Positions 53,007-63,073 of a DNA stretch of 64,000 bases are shown here, one piece after another (the first letter of the stretch is position 1; each line of letters opens with the position of its first letter). The notes beneath the pieces were generated by a model. It did not search any database, was not told where the DNA came from, and saw nothing but the letters and a program-made list of their open reading frames with translations. Position numbers and translations under genes: made by a program. Location: contig NZ_VMHE01000003.1 in assembly GCF_007559425.1 (NCBI RefSeq), positions 1 to 64,000 on the forward strand, read 5' to 3'. The stretch is from Allobacillus salarius (GTDB lineage Bacteria; Bacillota; Bacilli; Bacillales; Alkalibacillaceae).

Positions 53007-54206
53007 ATGAATTTTGAATTTAGTGATGAACAGAAAATGCTACGACAAACGGCGAGGGATTTCGTCGACAAAGAAATTATGCCTTACATGGCTGAATGGG
53101 ATGAAAAAGGTAGCTTTGACCCAGCAATTTGGAAGAAGCTTGCCGATCTTGGTTTAATGGGCGTTTGTGTACCGGAAGAATACGGCGGCAGTGGCATGGA
53201 CTATAACTCACTGGCAATCGTTTGTGAAGAATTGGAACGCGGCGACACCACTTTCCGGACAGCCGTTTCCGTCCATACTGGCTTGAACAGCATGACACTC
53301 ATGCAATGGGCAAACGAAGACCAGAAACAAAAGTATCTGGTACCTCAAGCGAAGGGTGAAAAAATCGGTGCCTTTGGATTGACGGAGCCCGGTGCCGGAT
53401 CGGATGTTGCCGCAATGTCTACGACGGCGAAAAAAGACGGCGATTATTATATTTTAAATGGCCAAAAAACATGGATTTCCTTATGTGATGTTGCCGACAA
53501 CTTCCTCGTTTTCGCTTATACGGATAGTAAAGATAAAAAACATAAAGGGATCTCTGCCTTTATCGTTGAACGAACAATGGAAGGTTTTTCATCCAAAGGG
53601 ATTAAAGGAAAACTCGGAATTCGTGCGGGTAACACCGGAGAGATCTTTTTTGATAACATTAAAGTACCGAAAGAAAATCTGCTTGGCGAAGAAGGTGAAG
53701 GCTTCAAAATCGCGATGTCTGCATTAGACAATGGTCGATTTACGGTTGCCGCTGGTGCGTGTGGACTCATCCAAGCGTGTATTGAGGCTAGTGTGAACTA
53801 CTGCCACGAACGTGAAACATTCGGCAAACCAATCGGTAAGCATCAGCTCGTCCAACAAATGATCGCGAAAATGGAAGCCGGCTATCAGATGAGCCGTTTA
53901 CTCGTTTACCGTGCAGGGGAATTGAAAAACAAGGGAGTTCGCAACACACGCGAAACGTCACTCGCCAAATGGCAGGCTTGTGATTTTGCGAACCAAGCAG
54001 CAGATGACGCCGTTCAAATCCATGGTGCTTATGGTTATTCAAGCGAATACCCAGTGGAACGATACTTACGAAACTCCAAAGCACCGGTCATCTATGAAGG
54101 CACACGAGAAATCCATACACTGATGCAAGCAGATTATGTTCTCGGTTATCGAAAAGATAAAAAGTTAAACAAGATGCTGCCGGCTTGGTCAGGTGAAGAC
54201 AAATAA
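53007..54206 (+). CDS. Acyl-CoA dehydrogenase, possible glutaryl-CoA dehydrogenase
   Basis: 399 aa; the ATG at 53007 has AGGAGG at 7-nt spacing, unlike the ATG two codons earlier. Signatures: FGLTEPGAGSDVAAMSTT, WISLCDVAD, ETFGKPIGKHQL, and C-terminal IYEGTREIHTLMQADYVLGYR with the catalytic-Glu motif YEGT. FAD enzyme oxidising acyl-CoA with ETF. The substrate is inferred from context (CoA-transferase upstream, semialdehyde dehydrogenase downstream); sequence features of GCDH are not decisive. Confidence 0.88.
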   Translation: MNFEFSDEQKMLRQTARDFVDKEIMPYMAEWDEKGSFDPAIWKKLADLGLMGVCVPEEYGGSGMDYNSLAIVCEELERGDTTFRTAVSVHTGLNSMTLMQWANEDQKQKYLVPQAKGEKIGAFGLTEPGAGSDVAAMSTTAKKDGDYYILNGQKTWISLCDVADNFLVFAYTDSKDKKHKGISAFIVERTMEGFSSKGIKGKLGIRAGNTGEIFFDNIKVPKENLLGEEGEGFKIAMSALDNGRFTVAAGACGLIQACIEASVNYCHERETFGKPIGKHQLVQQMIAKMEAGYQMSRLLVYRAGELKNKGVRNTRETSLAKWQACDFANQAADDAVQIHGAYGYSSEYPVERYLRNSKAPVIYEGTREIHTLMQADYVLGYRKDKKLNKMLPAWSGEDK

Positions 54207-54224
54207 GCAATGGGAGGTATGTCC

Positions 54225-55679
54225 ATGACAACCTTTGATGCAAACACTAAAGGTATTTTTGTAAATGGTGAATGGAGAGAAGCAAAGTCTGGTGAAACGG
54301 AAGTTGTCGATAACCCAACTACTTTAGAGAAACTAACTGAAGTTTCAAATGGAGATTTCGATGATGCGACGGATGCCATCGACGCTGCTTATGAAGCTTT
54401 TCCAGAATGGTCAAAAATGAGTCCTCGGAAACGATCAAAAATTTTGTACCGAGCGTATGAGCTCATGATGGAAGACGTCGATCGATTAGGCGAAATCTTG
54501 ACACTCGAACAAGGAAAGCCGCTAAAAGAAGCAAAAGGTGAAATTAAAGGTGCGGCTAGTTTCTTACAGTGGTATTCCGAAGAAGCAAATCGTATATATG
54601 GGGAATTGATTCCTGCATCCCGTGAAGGTAATCGACAGTTTGTCTTGCCTCAGCCTATCGGGGTTGTCGGTGCGATTACACCGTGGAACTTTCCTTCCTC
54701 GATGATTACACGTAAATGCGGCCCTGCTTTGGCAGCCGGATGTACAGTTGTATTGAAACCAGCGATGGAAACACCACTTTCTGCGATCGAGATTGCGAAA
54801 ATTTTCGAGAAAGCTGGTCTTCCAAAAGGCGTATTCAACCTCGTGACCGGAAAAGCACAAGAAATCGGTGAAGCCTTTTTAACAAATGATAAAGTCCGTA
54901 AAATTACGTTTACTGGATCAACTGAAGTCGGAAAGTACTTAATGCGTGAAAGTGCCGACCAACTGAAAAAAGTTTCATTGGAATTGGGTGGTCACGCACC
55001 GATTCTCGTATTCGAAGATGCGGACCTAGAAACAGCGGCTAATTTAACGCTCGCAAGTAAGTTCAGAAATGCCGGCCAAACGTGCATTTGTGCGAACCGC
55101 GTTTATGTTCAAGAATCGATTAAGGAAGAATTCAGCAAAGTGTTATTGGAAAAAGTAAAGCAGCTAAATGTCGGGAATGGCTTAAACGACGGTGTCGATA
55201 TCGGACCATTAATTAACGAAAACGGTACTGAAAAAGTACAGGATCATTTAAACGATGCAACGGATAAAGGCGCCCGTATTCTTTGTGGAGGAACTAAGTG
55301 GGATGGTGAATATGAAGGACACTTCTTTGAACCAACCCTTTTGGATAATATTACAGATGACATGAAAGTCATGAATGAAGAAACATTCGGCCCGCTTCTA
55401 CCGCTTCAAACATTTAAAACGGAAGAGGAAGCAATTAAAGCTGCCAACAATACAAAATACGGATTGGCTGCTTACTTCTTTACCGAAAACCTCGACCGCA
55501 CCTTCCGTGTATCCGAGGCTTTGGAATACGGAATGGTCGGTGTCAACGAAGTCTTCCCTTCTGTCGCCGAAGCACCATTCGGCGGAATCAAACAGTCCGG
55601 ATTTGGAAAAGAAGGCGGACACCATGGAATTGATGATTTTGTCGTGAAGAAACTAGTTACGATTAGTGGGAAGAAATAG
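54225..55679 (+). CDS. Aldehyde dehydrogenase, probable glutarate/succinate-semialdehyde dehydrogenase
   Basis: 484 aa from the ATG after GGGAGG. The GabD/DavD-like NAD(P)-aldehyde dehydrogenase has KKVSLELGGHAP (general-base Glu) and NAGQTCICANRV (nucleophile Cys about 285), with the GabD-like length and C-terminus PFGGIKQSGFGKEGG. In this operon it would oxidise glutarate semialdehyde to glutarate before CoA transfer. Succinate semialdehyde is an alternative. Confidence 0.9.
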   Translation: MTTFDANTKGIFVNGEWREAKSGETEVVDNPTTLEKLTEVSNGDFDDATDAIDAAYEAFPEWSKMSPRKRSKILYRAYELMMEDVDRLGEILTLEQGKPLKEAKGEIKGAASFLQWYSEEANRIYGELIPASREGNRQFVLPQPIGVVGAITPWNFPSSMITRKCGPALAAGCTVVLKPAMETPLSAIEIAKIFEKAGLPKGVFNLVTGKAQEIGEAFLTNDKVRKITFTGSTEVGKYLMRESADQLKKVSLELGGHAPILVFEDADLETAANLTLASKFRNAGQTCICANRVYVQESIKEEFSKVLLEKVKQLNVGNGLNDGVDIGPLINENGTEKVQDHLNDATDKGARILCGGTKWDGEYEGHFFEPTLLDNITDDMKVMNEETFGPLLPLQTFKTEEEAIKAANNTKYGLAAYFFTENLDRTFRVSEALEYGMVGVNEVFPSVAEAPFGGIKQSGFGKEGGHHGIDDFVVKKLVTISGKK

Positions 55680-55691
55680 AATAGTACAATT

Positions 55692-55726
55692 GAACCCGAG
55701 AGTTGGTTACTCTCGGGTTTTTTAAT
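55692..55726 (+). terminator. Terminator of the CoA-transferase operon
   Basis: AACCCGAGAG-TTGGTTA-CTCTCGGGTT followed by TTTT. Confidence 0.92.
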
Positions 55727-55761
55727 TTAGCCTTTGTTAAAGTGCGTTGTTGCTGATTCAA

Positions 55762-55925
55762 TATCGGTTTCTCTGCGATTTATCGGCGGCTTTGCACGGT
55801 TTATCGACGGCTTCGTTCGATTTATCGACGGCTTCTCACAGTTTTTCGACGGCTTCCCACGGTTTATCGGCGGCTTCTCACAGTTTTTCGACGGCTTCGA
55901 TCGATTTATCGACGGGTCCCGTGGA
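55762..55925. repeat. 21-bp tandem repeat array, locus G
   Basis: Core TTTATCGACGGCTTC at 781, 802, 823, 844, 865, 886 and 907 (+55000), all 21-bp steps, plus an edge unit at 762. TTTATCG and TTTTTCG variants alternate in part. The core is the same as locus A 51 kb away. Intergenic between the aldehyde dehydrogenase and the SDR gene. Confidence 0.92.
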
Positions 55926-55983
55926 AAATTAATTAACTATGTTAAAATAATCGTAGATGATGCAATAAAGAGAGGTTGTTACT

Positions 55984-56583
55984 ATGAAAATATTACTCAT
56001 CGGAGCAACAGGCCTGTTAGGCAAAGCTGTCAAACAAGAATTAGAAAGCGAACATGAAATCATTGGGGCTGCTTTAGAAGGAGCTGACCTTAACGTCGAC
56101 ATGACCAAGCCAGATCAGATTCGTGAAATGTTTGAGAAAGTCGGGAAAGTTGATGCAGTAATCAGCACGGCAGGCGACGCTCCTTTTGTTCCCTTGGAGG
56201 AATTGACGCCTGAATTGAATGATGTTGGTATCGAGAGCAAATTAAAAGGACAAATCAACCTCGTTCTAATTGGCGTGGATTATGTAAATGACGGAGGAAG
56301 CTTCACGTTAACGACAGGCATTTTAATGGATGATCCTATCCCTAAAGGAACGTCATCCGCCATGGCAAACGGTGCGATTACAGGCTTTGTCAAATCAGCA
56401 GCGATCGAGTTGCCGAGAGGGTTACGAATCAATAGTGTCAGCCCAAACGTCTTTTCAGAAGCGTCAAAAGAACATCGCGATACATTCCAAGGGTTTGAGC
56501 CTGTCTCAATTAAGCAGGTTGCGTTGGCATTCCGTAAAAGTGTCAACGGTAAACAAACAGGACAGACTTACAAAGTTTATTAA
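55984..56583 (+). CDS. Short-chain dehydrogenase/reductase
   Basis: 199 aa, a small SDR. The nucleotide motif is LLIGATGLLGKAV (GxxGxxG) and the substrate side has LTTGILMDDP...SSAMANGAITGFVKSAA. The usual YxxxK is replaced by MANGAITGFVK, so a Tyr at the catalytic place is not seen; activity may differ. Function unknown. Monocistronic. Confidence 0.8.
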   Translation: MKILLIGATGLLGKAVKQELESEHEIIGAALEGADLNVDMTKPDQIREMFEKVGKVDAVISTAGDAPFVPLEELTPELNDVGIESKLKGQINLVLIGVDYVNDGGSFTLTTGILMDDPIPKGTSSAMANGAITGFVKSAAIELPRGLRINSVSPNVFSEASKEHRDTFQGFEPVSIKQVALAFRKSVNGKQTGQTYKVY

Positions 56584-56586
56584 TTA

Positions 56587-56633
56587 GACCATCTGGAACT
56601 TCCGTGTTAAGTTCCGGATGGCTTTATAATTTT
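56587..56633. terminator. Terminator between the SDR and nucleotidyltransferase genes
   Basis: CCATCTGGAACTT pairs with AAGTTCCGGATGG and is followed by CTTTATAATTTT; it overlaps the end of the convergent gene. Confidence 0.8.
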
Positions 56634-57184
56634 ATGGATAAATTCCCCCAAGTTTCTTTCCAGTTTTTCTGTTGGACTCTTGCTTGATAGATTTCCATTC
56701 TTTCATCTGACTCTATAAAAAACGGTGTCGGCCTAACTTTTAACTGAACTAAATCTTCTATACCATGAGGTGCCGCTAATACGACCTTACCTCTCTCATC
56801 TACTTTCACACCGACTGCTGTAGCCGTCTCAGGAAATTTAGAGATTGCATCAACAGAAGATTGATAAGGTGGAAGCCCATTCCGTTGGTGCATTCTCGCC
56901 TCGTTTTTCACAGACCATGGAACTTCAGGCATAAACGAGAATAATAAACTCTCGTATTTCTTTTCTTGTGATTTATCGAGTTTTTTATTATCAAAATAAA
57001 TGACATCGATATCAGGGATTGATGTCCGTTCGGTGATTCCGTGCAATGCATCCCAAACTTTTGAACGAACAAAACCTGCAGCAATCCACCAATCAGGTAA
57101 GTTAAGACGCTTAGCCGTGTGTAAAATCCCCATCATCCACTCATCCGCTTCTATTATTTCAATAATTTTTTCTTTAATGATCAT
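56624..57184 (-). CDS. Nucleotidyltransferase-family protein (DUF925 type)
   Basis: 186 aa. Motifs WWIAAGFVRSKVWDALHG and IPDIDVIYFDNKKLD, with the acidic DxD pair of a minimal nucleotidyltransferase fold, and the C-terminal GIEDLVQLKVRPTPFF are typical of this family. The biochemical role is not known. It stands alone between the two lysine-related blocks. Confidence 0.8.
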   Translation of the reverse strand: MIIKEKIIEIIEADEWMMGILHTAKRLNLPDWWIAAGFVRSKVWDALHGITERTSIPDIDVIYFDNKKLDKSQEKKYESLLFSFMPEVPWSVKNEARMHQRNGLPPYQSSVDAISKFPETATAVGVKVDERGKVVLAAPHGIEDLVQLKVRPTPFFIESDERMEIYQARVQQKNWKETWGNLSIKL

Positions 57185-57370
57185 AGTTTAATACTCCTCA
57201 TGTGTAATTGACAGACTGAAAACATTCATAATTAGCGGTAGAACAATTTAAAAAGCTCAAAACAGATACTACAATCATGGCTGAAACGGAAATCAATAAA
57301 ATTCCCCGCAACTCCATCCCTACTTTCAAAAAAATGTCCATAGATCTACTCTATGAACATTCTTCGTTGT

Positions 57371-57679
57371 TTATTGTTTTTGTTGCTCATACTGTTTATA
57401 CAAATCTTTCACTGCAGTAGCCAATGCGGATCCTGCTTTACCGAGATAATGTTCTTTGATGAGTCTGACCGGTTCGTCGATTCCATCTTCCAAGCAATAA
57501 CCTCTTAAAATTCGACTGATGAAATCCCGGCCATGTTCAGTCGCTAACGTACAGCTGACTTCAATGACGACGCCATGATTCTTATCCAATTCAGCTGTCA
57601 CCGTAAGTGTTTCATAAATCGTTTGTGCAGCCATGCCTGCCGGTAATTTTGCATGACCAGCGACAAAATATGTATTCAT
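57371..57679 (-). CDS. DUF3870 domain protein
   Basis: 102 aa, one small domain starting TYFVAGHAKLPAGMAA; family of unknown function common in Firmicutes near catabolic genes and regulators. Ribosome-binding site GGGAGGG, 31 bp after the IclR gene, likely cotranscribed with it. Confidence 0.8.
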   Translation of the reverse strand: MNTYFVAGHAKLPAGMAAQTIYETLTVTAELDKNHGVVIEVSCTLATEHGRDFISRILRGYCLEDGIDEPVRLIKEHYLGKAGSALATAVKDLYKQYEQQKQ

Positions 57680-57709
57680 GCTCTCGCCCTCCCTTTTACT
57701 CTTATTCTA

Positions 57710-58468
57710 TCATTTTTTTGGAGCACCGAGAGCAATAGAAATTTGAGTTGCAGTATGTTGGGTCTTTCTTTTTATCTCTTTGAAGCGCTCTCCTTCAAAA
57801 TGTTGCGAGAGGCCACTAACCGTTAGGGCCGAAATAACTTTCCCATGATGATTATAAATCGGGTAGGATATACCGACCGTATCTTCATCTTGTTCGCCAT
57901 AACTAATTGAAAACCCTTGTTTTTTGATTAAAGCCAATTCATGTTGGAGTTTTTCTTCGTCGATCGGTTCTCCGTTTTTTATCGACCGGAGTGGTTCTTG
58001 CATGAAAATTCGGTCCTGTTCCGCTTTATTCATGAAAGCCAATAGCAGCTTTGGACCCGATCCAATATACAGTGGTGAACTCTTACCAACCTGCGTGTAT
58101 AAACGGATCGCACGATTGCTCTCCACCTTCTCAATGTATGTGGCATGAAAGTCGTTTTGGATGACTAAATGAACCGCTTCATTGATTTCCTCGCCTAATT
58201 CTTCCATATAAGGCTTCGCGATTTTTCGAATATCAAGTTGGTCGGCTACTAAATTACCAAGTTCCAATAATCGCAATCCTAATCGATATTTACCATTCGG
58301 CTCAGGGTCCCTTGCCAAGAAATCTTCTTGTTCCAATGAACTGAGCAAACGATATGCCGTTGCTTTTGGTAGTTTCGCTGTTTCTGCAATTTCCTTCAAC
58401 GTCCACTCTGTATGTTTTTCATCGAATAGCTTCAATAATTGCAAGGCTTTAATGACGCTTTGATTCAT
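57710..58468 (-). CDS. IclR-family transcriptional regulator
   Basis: 252 aa from the ATG after AGAGGG. N-terminal winged helix (TLKEIAETAKLPKATAYRLLSSL) and C-terminal IclR effector domain (GSGPKLLLAFM, SYGEQDEDTVGISYPIYN). It directly follows the lysine 6-dehydrogenase gene and is likely to control the lysine block; the effector may be a pathway intermediate. Confidence 0.9.
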   Translation of the reverse strand: MNQSVIKALQLLKLFDEKHTEWTLKEIAETAKLPKATAYRLLSSLEQEDFLARDPEPNGKYRLGLRLLELGNLVADQLDIRKIAKPYMEELGEEINEAVHLVIQNDFHATYIEKVESNRAIRLYTQVGKSSPLYIGSGPKLLLAFMNKAEQDRIFMQEPLRSIKNGEPIDEEKLQHELALIKKQGFSISYGEQDEDTVGISYPIYNHHGKVISALTVSGLSQHFEGERFKEIKRKTQHTATQISIALGAPKK

Positions 58469-58516
58469 TGTTTTTCCCTCTTTCATCGGTCTCTATTGAG
58501 CACACCTCTATTTAAA

Positions 58517-58545
58517 GGGTAGTACGACAATTGTATCGTCTACCC
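58517..58545 (-). promoter_or_regulatory. Inverted repeat between lysDH and the IclR gene
   Basis: GGGTAG-ACGA...TCGT-CTACCC (GGGTAGTACGACAATT on the plus strand) with short AT tails. It could be a weak terminator or an operator for the IclR protein encoded next to it. Confidence 0.5.
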
Positions 58546-58576
58546 TCTAAAATGTTAAAGAAACGTCTGTGTTTGT

Positions 58577-59749
58577 TTATACGCTGACATACGATTCATC
58601 TTCATATGTTTCTTCTCGAATGACAACATCTCGCTTCGCCATTTCTTCAATATATTCTTTTCCAGGAACAATTTGTTCTGGTGGGTAGACCCCTTGTTGA
58701 TCGATGACTCCCGAACCGATCATTTGGGCTACGACGGAAATTGTATTGGCTGTTGCGCGTGCCATAGCCGTGACTTTCGTTTCCATGTCTTTGGTGGTCG
58801 TCATTTGGAATTGATGGTACTGTTTTTGACCATTTTTCTTTCCTCCTACTACTACACGCAGAAGGACGGCATCTTTCTTATCGCCAAGCTTCACGAAAGG
58901 CTCTAGTGCTTTTAAGAGCACTTGTCGTGTATTAATTTCTTGCCCATCAATATTCACAAAGGCATCCTTCGACGTTAAGTTCAAATCGACCAATAGCTTG
59001 AACTTTTCTGCATGGCCTGGATACCGAATGGTTTTATATTCTAATGTTTCAACATCACCAAATGTGATCGGCAATGTGGAAGTACCACCGGATGTGTGGA
59101 ATGCTTCCAACTCCCCATATTCATCGAAATGAATTGGTTCGACTTCCGTCAGTGCCTTCACTTCTTGTTTTTTTCCATCGCGAATAATCAACGCTGGGTC
59201 TGTGTAGTGATCGAATAAACCTTCCATGGAAAAAACATGATTGTACTCCAGTGGAGGTTCAGGTTCTGCTGGAATACCGCCAACATATAGGCGGATGGAT
59301 TCGACTTCATCCAATTTGCTTGCACCATAGCCGGATAAAATATTGATCATTCCTGGCGCAACGCCCAAATCTGGAATGATTGTCACACCCGCTTCTTGCG
59401 CTTCCTCTTTCATAGCCAACACTTTATCCGTAATATTACCGATGTGACCTCCGAGATCAACAGATGATACACCGACTTTAATCGCTGTTTTAGCGACTTT
59501 TTCATTAAAAGAATAAAATAGTGCATTAATAATAACATCAAAATTTCGCATGAAGTCTGCAAGCTCCACATCATTTGATGCATCGACTTGGTAGGCCGTC
59601 AATTTCGGTGAATTTAATTGATCACAAACATGCTTCGCTTGTTCAAATGCTAAATCCGCCAAACCGACCTCTGTCACTTGATCACTATTCACTAAATCTC
59701 TCGCCGCTTCTTTCCCCATTAATCCAGATCCTAACACTCCTATTTTCAT
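58577..59749 (-). CDS. lysDH: L-lysine 6-dehydrogenase (saccharopine dehydrogenase-like)
   Basis: 390 aa from the ATG after GGGAGG. NAD motif [15 protein letters not shown], then [33 protein letters not shown] and [11 protein letters not shown] recognise strong likeness along the whole length to the Geobacillus lysine 6-dehydrogenase, which deaminates lysine at the epsilon position to 2-aminoadipate semialdehyde (piperideine-6-carboxylate). True saccharopine dehydrogenases differ in these motifs. It begins the pathway whose other steps are encoded next to it. Confidence 0.88.
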   Translation of the reverse strand: MKIGVLGSGLMGKEAARDLVNSDQVTEVGLADLAFEQAKHVCDQLNSPKLTAYQVDASNDVELADFMRNFDVIINALFYSFNEKVAKTAIKVGVSSVDLGGHIGNITDKVLAMKEEAQEAGVTIIPDLGVAPGMINILSGYGASKLDEVESIRLYVGGIPAEPEPPLEYNHVFSMEGLFDHYTDPALIIRDGKKQEVKALTEVEPIHFDEYGELEAFHTSGGTSTLPITFGDVETLEYKTIRYPGHAEKFKLLVDLNLTSKDAFVNIDGQEINTRQVLLKALEPFVKLGDKKDAVLLRVVVGGKKNGQKQYHQFQMTTTKDMETKVTAMARATANTISVVAQMIGSGVIDQQGVYPPEQIVPGKEYIEEMAKRDVVIREETYEDESYVSV

Positions 59750-59845
59750 ACCGTGTCCTCCCCGTGTAAACAGATTCAACCGGCAAGCTGATCCACCCAA
59801 TCAACTTGCCGATTGTTTATATACTATGCAATTCGTTATCCATTT

Positions 59846-61381
59846 TTAGTTATCAATTTGTGCACGTTGAAGCTTTCCACTGTAATCGACATAAACAGCT
59901 TTCCACTCCGTGAACACATCTAGTGCTGCTTGGCCAGAATCACGGTGGCCGTTTCCTGTGCCTTTCGTTCCACCGAACGGTAAGTGAATTTCAGCACCTG
60001 TCGTACCCGCATTCACATAAACAATCCCTGTATCCAAATCGCGTTGAGCTTTAAACACTTGATTCGCATCTTGTGTGAAAATAGAGCTGGAAAGTCCGAA
60101 CTCCACACTGTTGTTCACTTCAACGGCTTCTTCATAACTTTTCACTGGGATGATTGACAATACAGGTCCAAAAATTTCTTCTTGGGCAATACGTGCATTT
60201 GGTTTGACGTCCGTAAATAATGTCGGCTCAAAGTAATAACCGGATTCATACTTCCCTTCCGTCAATTCATTACCGCCAGTAAGTAGCTTGCCTTCTTCTT
60301 TTCCGATTTCAATATACTTTTTGATTTTGTCGATGCCGCCTTGATTGATGATCGGACCGACTTTAATGCCATCATTCAAACCGTCACCGATTTTCAAGTT
60401 TTTCATTTCCTCTAACACACGTTCTTCGAGTTCTACTTTTACCTTTTCATGGACGATGACTCGGCTTGTCGCCGTACAACGTTGACCGCTCGTACCAAAT
60501 GCTCCCCATACGATTCCTTGTGCCGCTAATTCCAAGTCAGCATCATCCATGACGATAACTGCGTTTTTACCGCCCATTTCAAGCGATACTTTTTTCAACT
60601 GACGACCACATTCAGAAGCGATATTGCGGCCCACTTCATTGGACCCTGTAAATGAAATGACTCGTAGATCGTCATGATGGACCATCGCATCGCCTACTTT
60701 GCCTCCTGAGCCGAAAACAACGTTAACGACGCCTTTTGGTAATCCAGCTTCCTCAAATATTTTCGCCATTTCATAAGCCATTAATGGCGTCTCTGTTGCT
60801 GGCTTCCATACGACTGTATTTCCTGCAACAATCGCCGGGAACGATTTCCATGTCGCAATGGCAATTGGGAAATTCCAAGGTGTAATAATTCCTACAACGC
60901 CTACCGGTGCACGAACACTCATTGCGAATTTATTTTTCAACTCCGCTGGAACCGTGTGACCGAATAGACGGCGCCCTTCACCAGCCATATAGAAGGCCAT
61001 GTCGATTCCTTCTTGAACCTCTCCACGTGCTTCTTCTAACACCTTTCCGTTTTCTTGTGTCAAAATTTGTGAAAGATGTTCTTTACGTTCTTTCATTATT
61101 TGACCGATATCGTATAAAATTTCTGCACGCATCGGCGCTGGTTCTAGTGACCATTCTTTTTGTGCTTTTTTCGCTGCTGCCACAGCTTCGTTCACATCGT
61201 CGGTACCGGATAGTGGAACGTCGACTAACTTTTTACCGTTAGCTGGATTGACAACATCGGTATACTGATCCGACTTTGGCTCAACCCATTCGCCTCCGAT
61301 GAAATTTTTCAGTTGGCTAACATCTACTTTGCCAACCGACTTTTCTCCGATATCACTTTTTTGATCTACTTTGCTTGTCAT
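59846..61381 (-). CDS. Aldehyde dehydrogenase, probable 2-aminoadipate semialdehyde dehydrogenase
   Basis: 511 aa from the ATG preceded by [20 protein letters not shown] (general-base Glu) and [13 protein letters not shown] (nucleophile Cys near 300). The short N-terminal extension and the pattern of motifs resemble aldehyde dehydrogenases of the YfmT/aldA group. Between lysDH and the ThDP enzyme it would convert aminoadipate semialdehyde to 2-aminoadipate. Substrate inferred from context. Confidence 0.88.
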   Translation of the reverse strand: MTSKVDQKSDIGEKSVGKVDVSQLKNFIGGEWVEPKSDQYTDVVNPANGKKLVDVPLSGTDDVNEAVAAAKKAQKEWSLEPAPMRAEILYDIGQIMKERKEHLSQILTQENGKVLEEARGEVQEGIDMAFYMAGEGRRLFGHTVPAELKNKFAMSVRAPVGVVGIITPWNFPIAIATWKSFPAIVAGNTVVWKPATETPLMAYEMAKIFEEAGLPKGVVNVVFGSGGKVGDAMVHHDDLRVISFTGSNEVGRNIASECGRQLKKVSLEMGGKNAVIVMDDADLELAAQGIVWGAFGTSGQRCTATSRVIVHEKVKVELEERVLEEMKNLKIGDGLNDGIKVGPIINQGGIDKIKKYIEIGKEEGKLLTGGNELTEGKYESGYYFEPTLFTDVKPNARIAQEEIFGPVLSIIPVKSYEEAVEVNNSVEFGLSSSIFTQDANQVFKAQRDLDTGIVYVNAGTTGAEIHLPFGGTKGTGNGHRDSGQAALDVFTEWKAVYVDYSGKLQRAQIDN

Positions 61382-61402
61382 ACTTATCCCCTCCAATAAA
61401 AT

Positions 61403-63073
61403 TTATGATTGATTACGCAAATCATTAATCGTTTTCTTGATTGAAATTTGTTCAGGATCAGTCAGAATTTCGATGACCGTTGGTGTCGCCGCATTCATCG
61501 CTTCCGACAAAGCATTCTGAAATTCTTCTGCTCGTTCAACTAAAAAACCTTTTGCGCCGAGACCTTCAGCGATTTGAACAAAATTGACGCTGCCTAAATC
61601 TGTTCCAATCACTTTTTTCGGATAGTGCATTTCTTGATGCATGCGGATTGTACCGTACATGTGATTGTTGAATACAAGGTGAATTGTCGCTAGGTTATTT
61701 CGAGCTGCTGTTTCGATTTCTTGCAACGTCATCATGAATCCACCATCACCTGACAAAGAAACGACATGTCGCTCTGGATGCGCAAACTTCGCGCCGATTG
61801 CTGCTGGAACACCATAGCCCATCGCTCCAGAAGTTGGTCCGACATAAGTATTGCGCTCATTAAACGGAAAGTACGTATGGAGCCAACCCGCAAAGTTTCC
61901 TGCATCATTCGTGTAAATCGTGTCGCTCGGCAATTGTTTCGCCAATTGATCGATAACGAAACTGTTGATCGGCGAATGTTCATCCAATTGAAGTGAGGAT
62001 GCTTTTTCATACGCTTTACGTCGTTCACTCGCCCACTGTTTCCACGTCGGTTGGATGGTTAGCTGATAACATGTTTCTAGTGCTTCCTTCGCATCTGCTT
62101 GAATCCCTAACTGTGGTGCATACACTTTACCCAACACTTCATCTGATATGTCGATATGAACTAATTTATGACTCGAAGAAAGAATCGAGTAATCTTGTGT
62201 TGTCACTTCAGATAAGCGTGTACCAACAGCTAGAACGGTGTCAGCATTTTTTACGGTATCTACGATGTTCGGATTTGTTCCTAATCCTAAATGACCGCAA
62301 AATAACGGATGATTATGCGGGAAAACATCATGTCTTCTAAAAGCAGTTATGACCGGCAAGTGAAATTTTTCTGCGAAGGCGACGAGTGCTTCCTCAGCTT
62401 GCGAACTTTTTACGCCACCGCCTGCAATGACAACTGGTTGTTTGCTTTCAGCTAAGAGATTTTCTAGCTGGTTCACTTCAGATTGCGATGTTGTCGGTCG
62501 CGGTTTCACGAATTGTGGACCAGGTTCTACATCACAAACTTCCTTCAACACATCTTCCGGTAACGAAATGACGACTGGACCAGGACGTCCCGATTGTGCG
62601 ACGCGAAATGCCCGCTGCATAATCTCAATAGCTCGGTCGCCGTCTTGTAATTCATATGTCCATTTGGAGATCGGTTTAAAAAATTGATCCAAATCAACTT
62701 CTTGAAAGCCTTCGCGCCCACGGAATTTACTATGAACCTGACCAAGCAGTACGATCATTGGTGTAGAATCTTGATAGGCTGTATGGACACCGATTGTCAA
62801 ATTGGCACCACCGACACCCCGGGTTGCCATGACAATACCAACTTTTCCACTCGCCTTTGCGTATCCTTCCGCCATAAATGCGGCTCCACCTTCATGTCGG
62901 TTGGACACAAGCTCAATCGTTGAAGAATCATAAATGGCATCCATAACTGGTAAATAGCTCTCACCAGGAACGCAAAATACTTTTTCGACAGCTTCATGCT
63001 CCATCACAGAAACAATTCCTTGCGCTCCATTCATTTGTGATTGTTTTTTCAAGGATTGTACTGAACTCATCAT
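61403..63073 (-). CDS. ThDP-dependent enzyme of the acetolactate synthase-like family, possible 2-oxoadipate decarboxylase
   Basis: 556 aa with the three ThDP-family domains: N-terminal VSNRHEGGAAFMAEGYAKASGKVG (catalytic Glu), a central Rossmann-like domain (VIAGGGVKSSQAEEAL), and the C-terminal GDGGFMMTLQE...NN diphosphate motif. The family includes decarboxylases and carboligases; no acetolactate-synthase small subunit is present. It overlaps the aminotransferase stop by 4 bp. Decarboxylation of 2-oxoadipate to glutarate semialdehyde would fill the gap in the pathway; this is inference. Confidence 0.85.
   Translation of the reverse strand: MMSSVQSLKKQSQMNGAQGIVSVMEHEAVEKVFCVPGESYLPVMDAIYDSSTIELVSNRHEGGAAFMAEGYAKASGKVGIVMATRGVGGANLTIGVHTAYQDSTPMIVLLGQVHSKFRGREGFQEVDLDQFFKPISKWTYELQDGDRAIEIMQRAFRVAQSGRPGPVVISLPEDVLKEVCDVEPGPQFVKPRPTTSQSEVNQLENLLAESKQPVVIAGGGVKSSQAEEALVAFAEKFHLPVITAFRRHDVFPHNHPLFCGHLGLGTNPNIVDTVKNADTVLAVGTRLSEVTTQDYSILSSSHKLVHIDISDEVLGKVYAPQLGIQADAKEALETCYQLTIQPTWKQWASERRKAYEKASSLQLDEHSPINSFVIDQLAKQLPSDTIYTNDAGNFAGWLHTYFPFNERNTYVGPTSGAMGYGVPAAIGAKFAHPERHVVSLSGDGGFMMTLQEIETAARNNLATIHLVFNNHMYGTIRMHQEMHYPKKVIGTDLGSVNFVQIAEGLGAKGFLVERAEEFQNALSEAMNAATPTVIEILTDPEQISIKKTINDLRNQS

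Noticed and set aside
55734-56057. A 107-codon frame of FIDGF/FFDGF repeats
   Set aside because: Product of array G; it overlaps the real SDR start and lacks an RBS.
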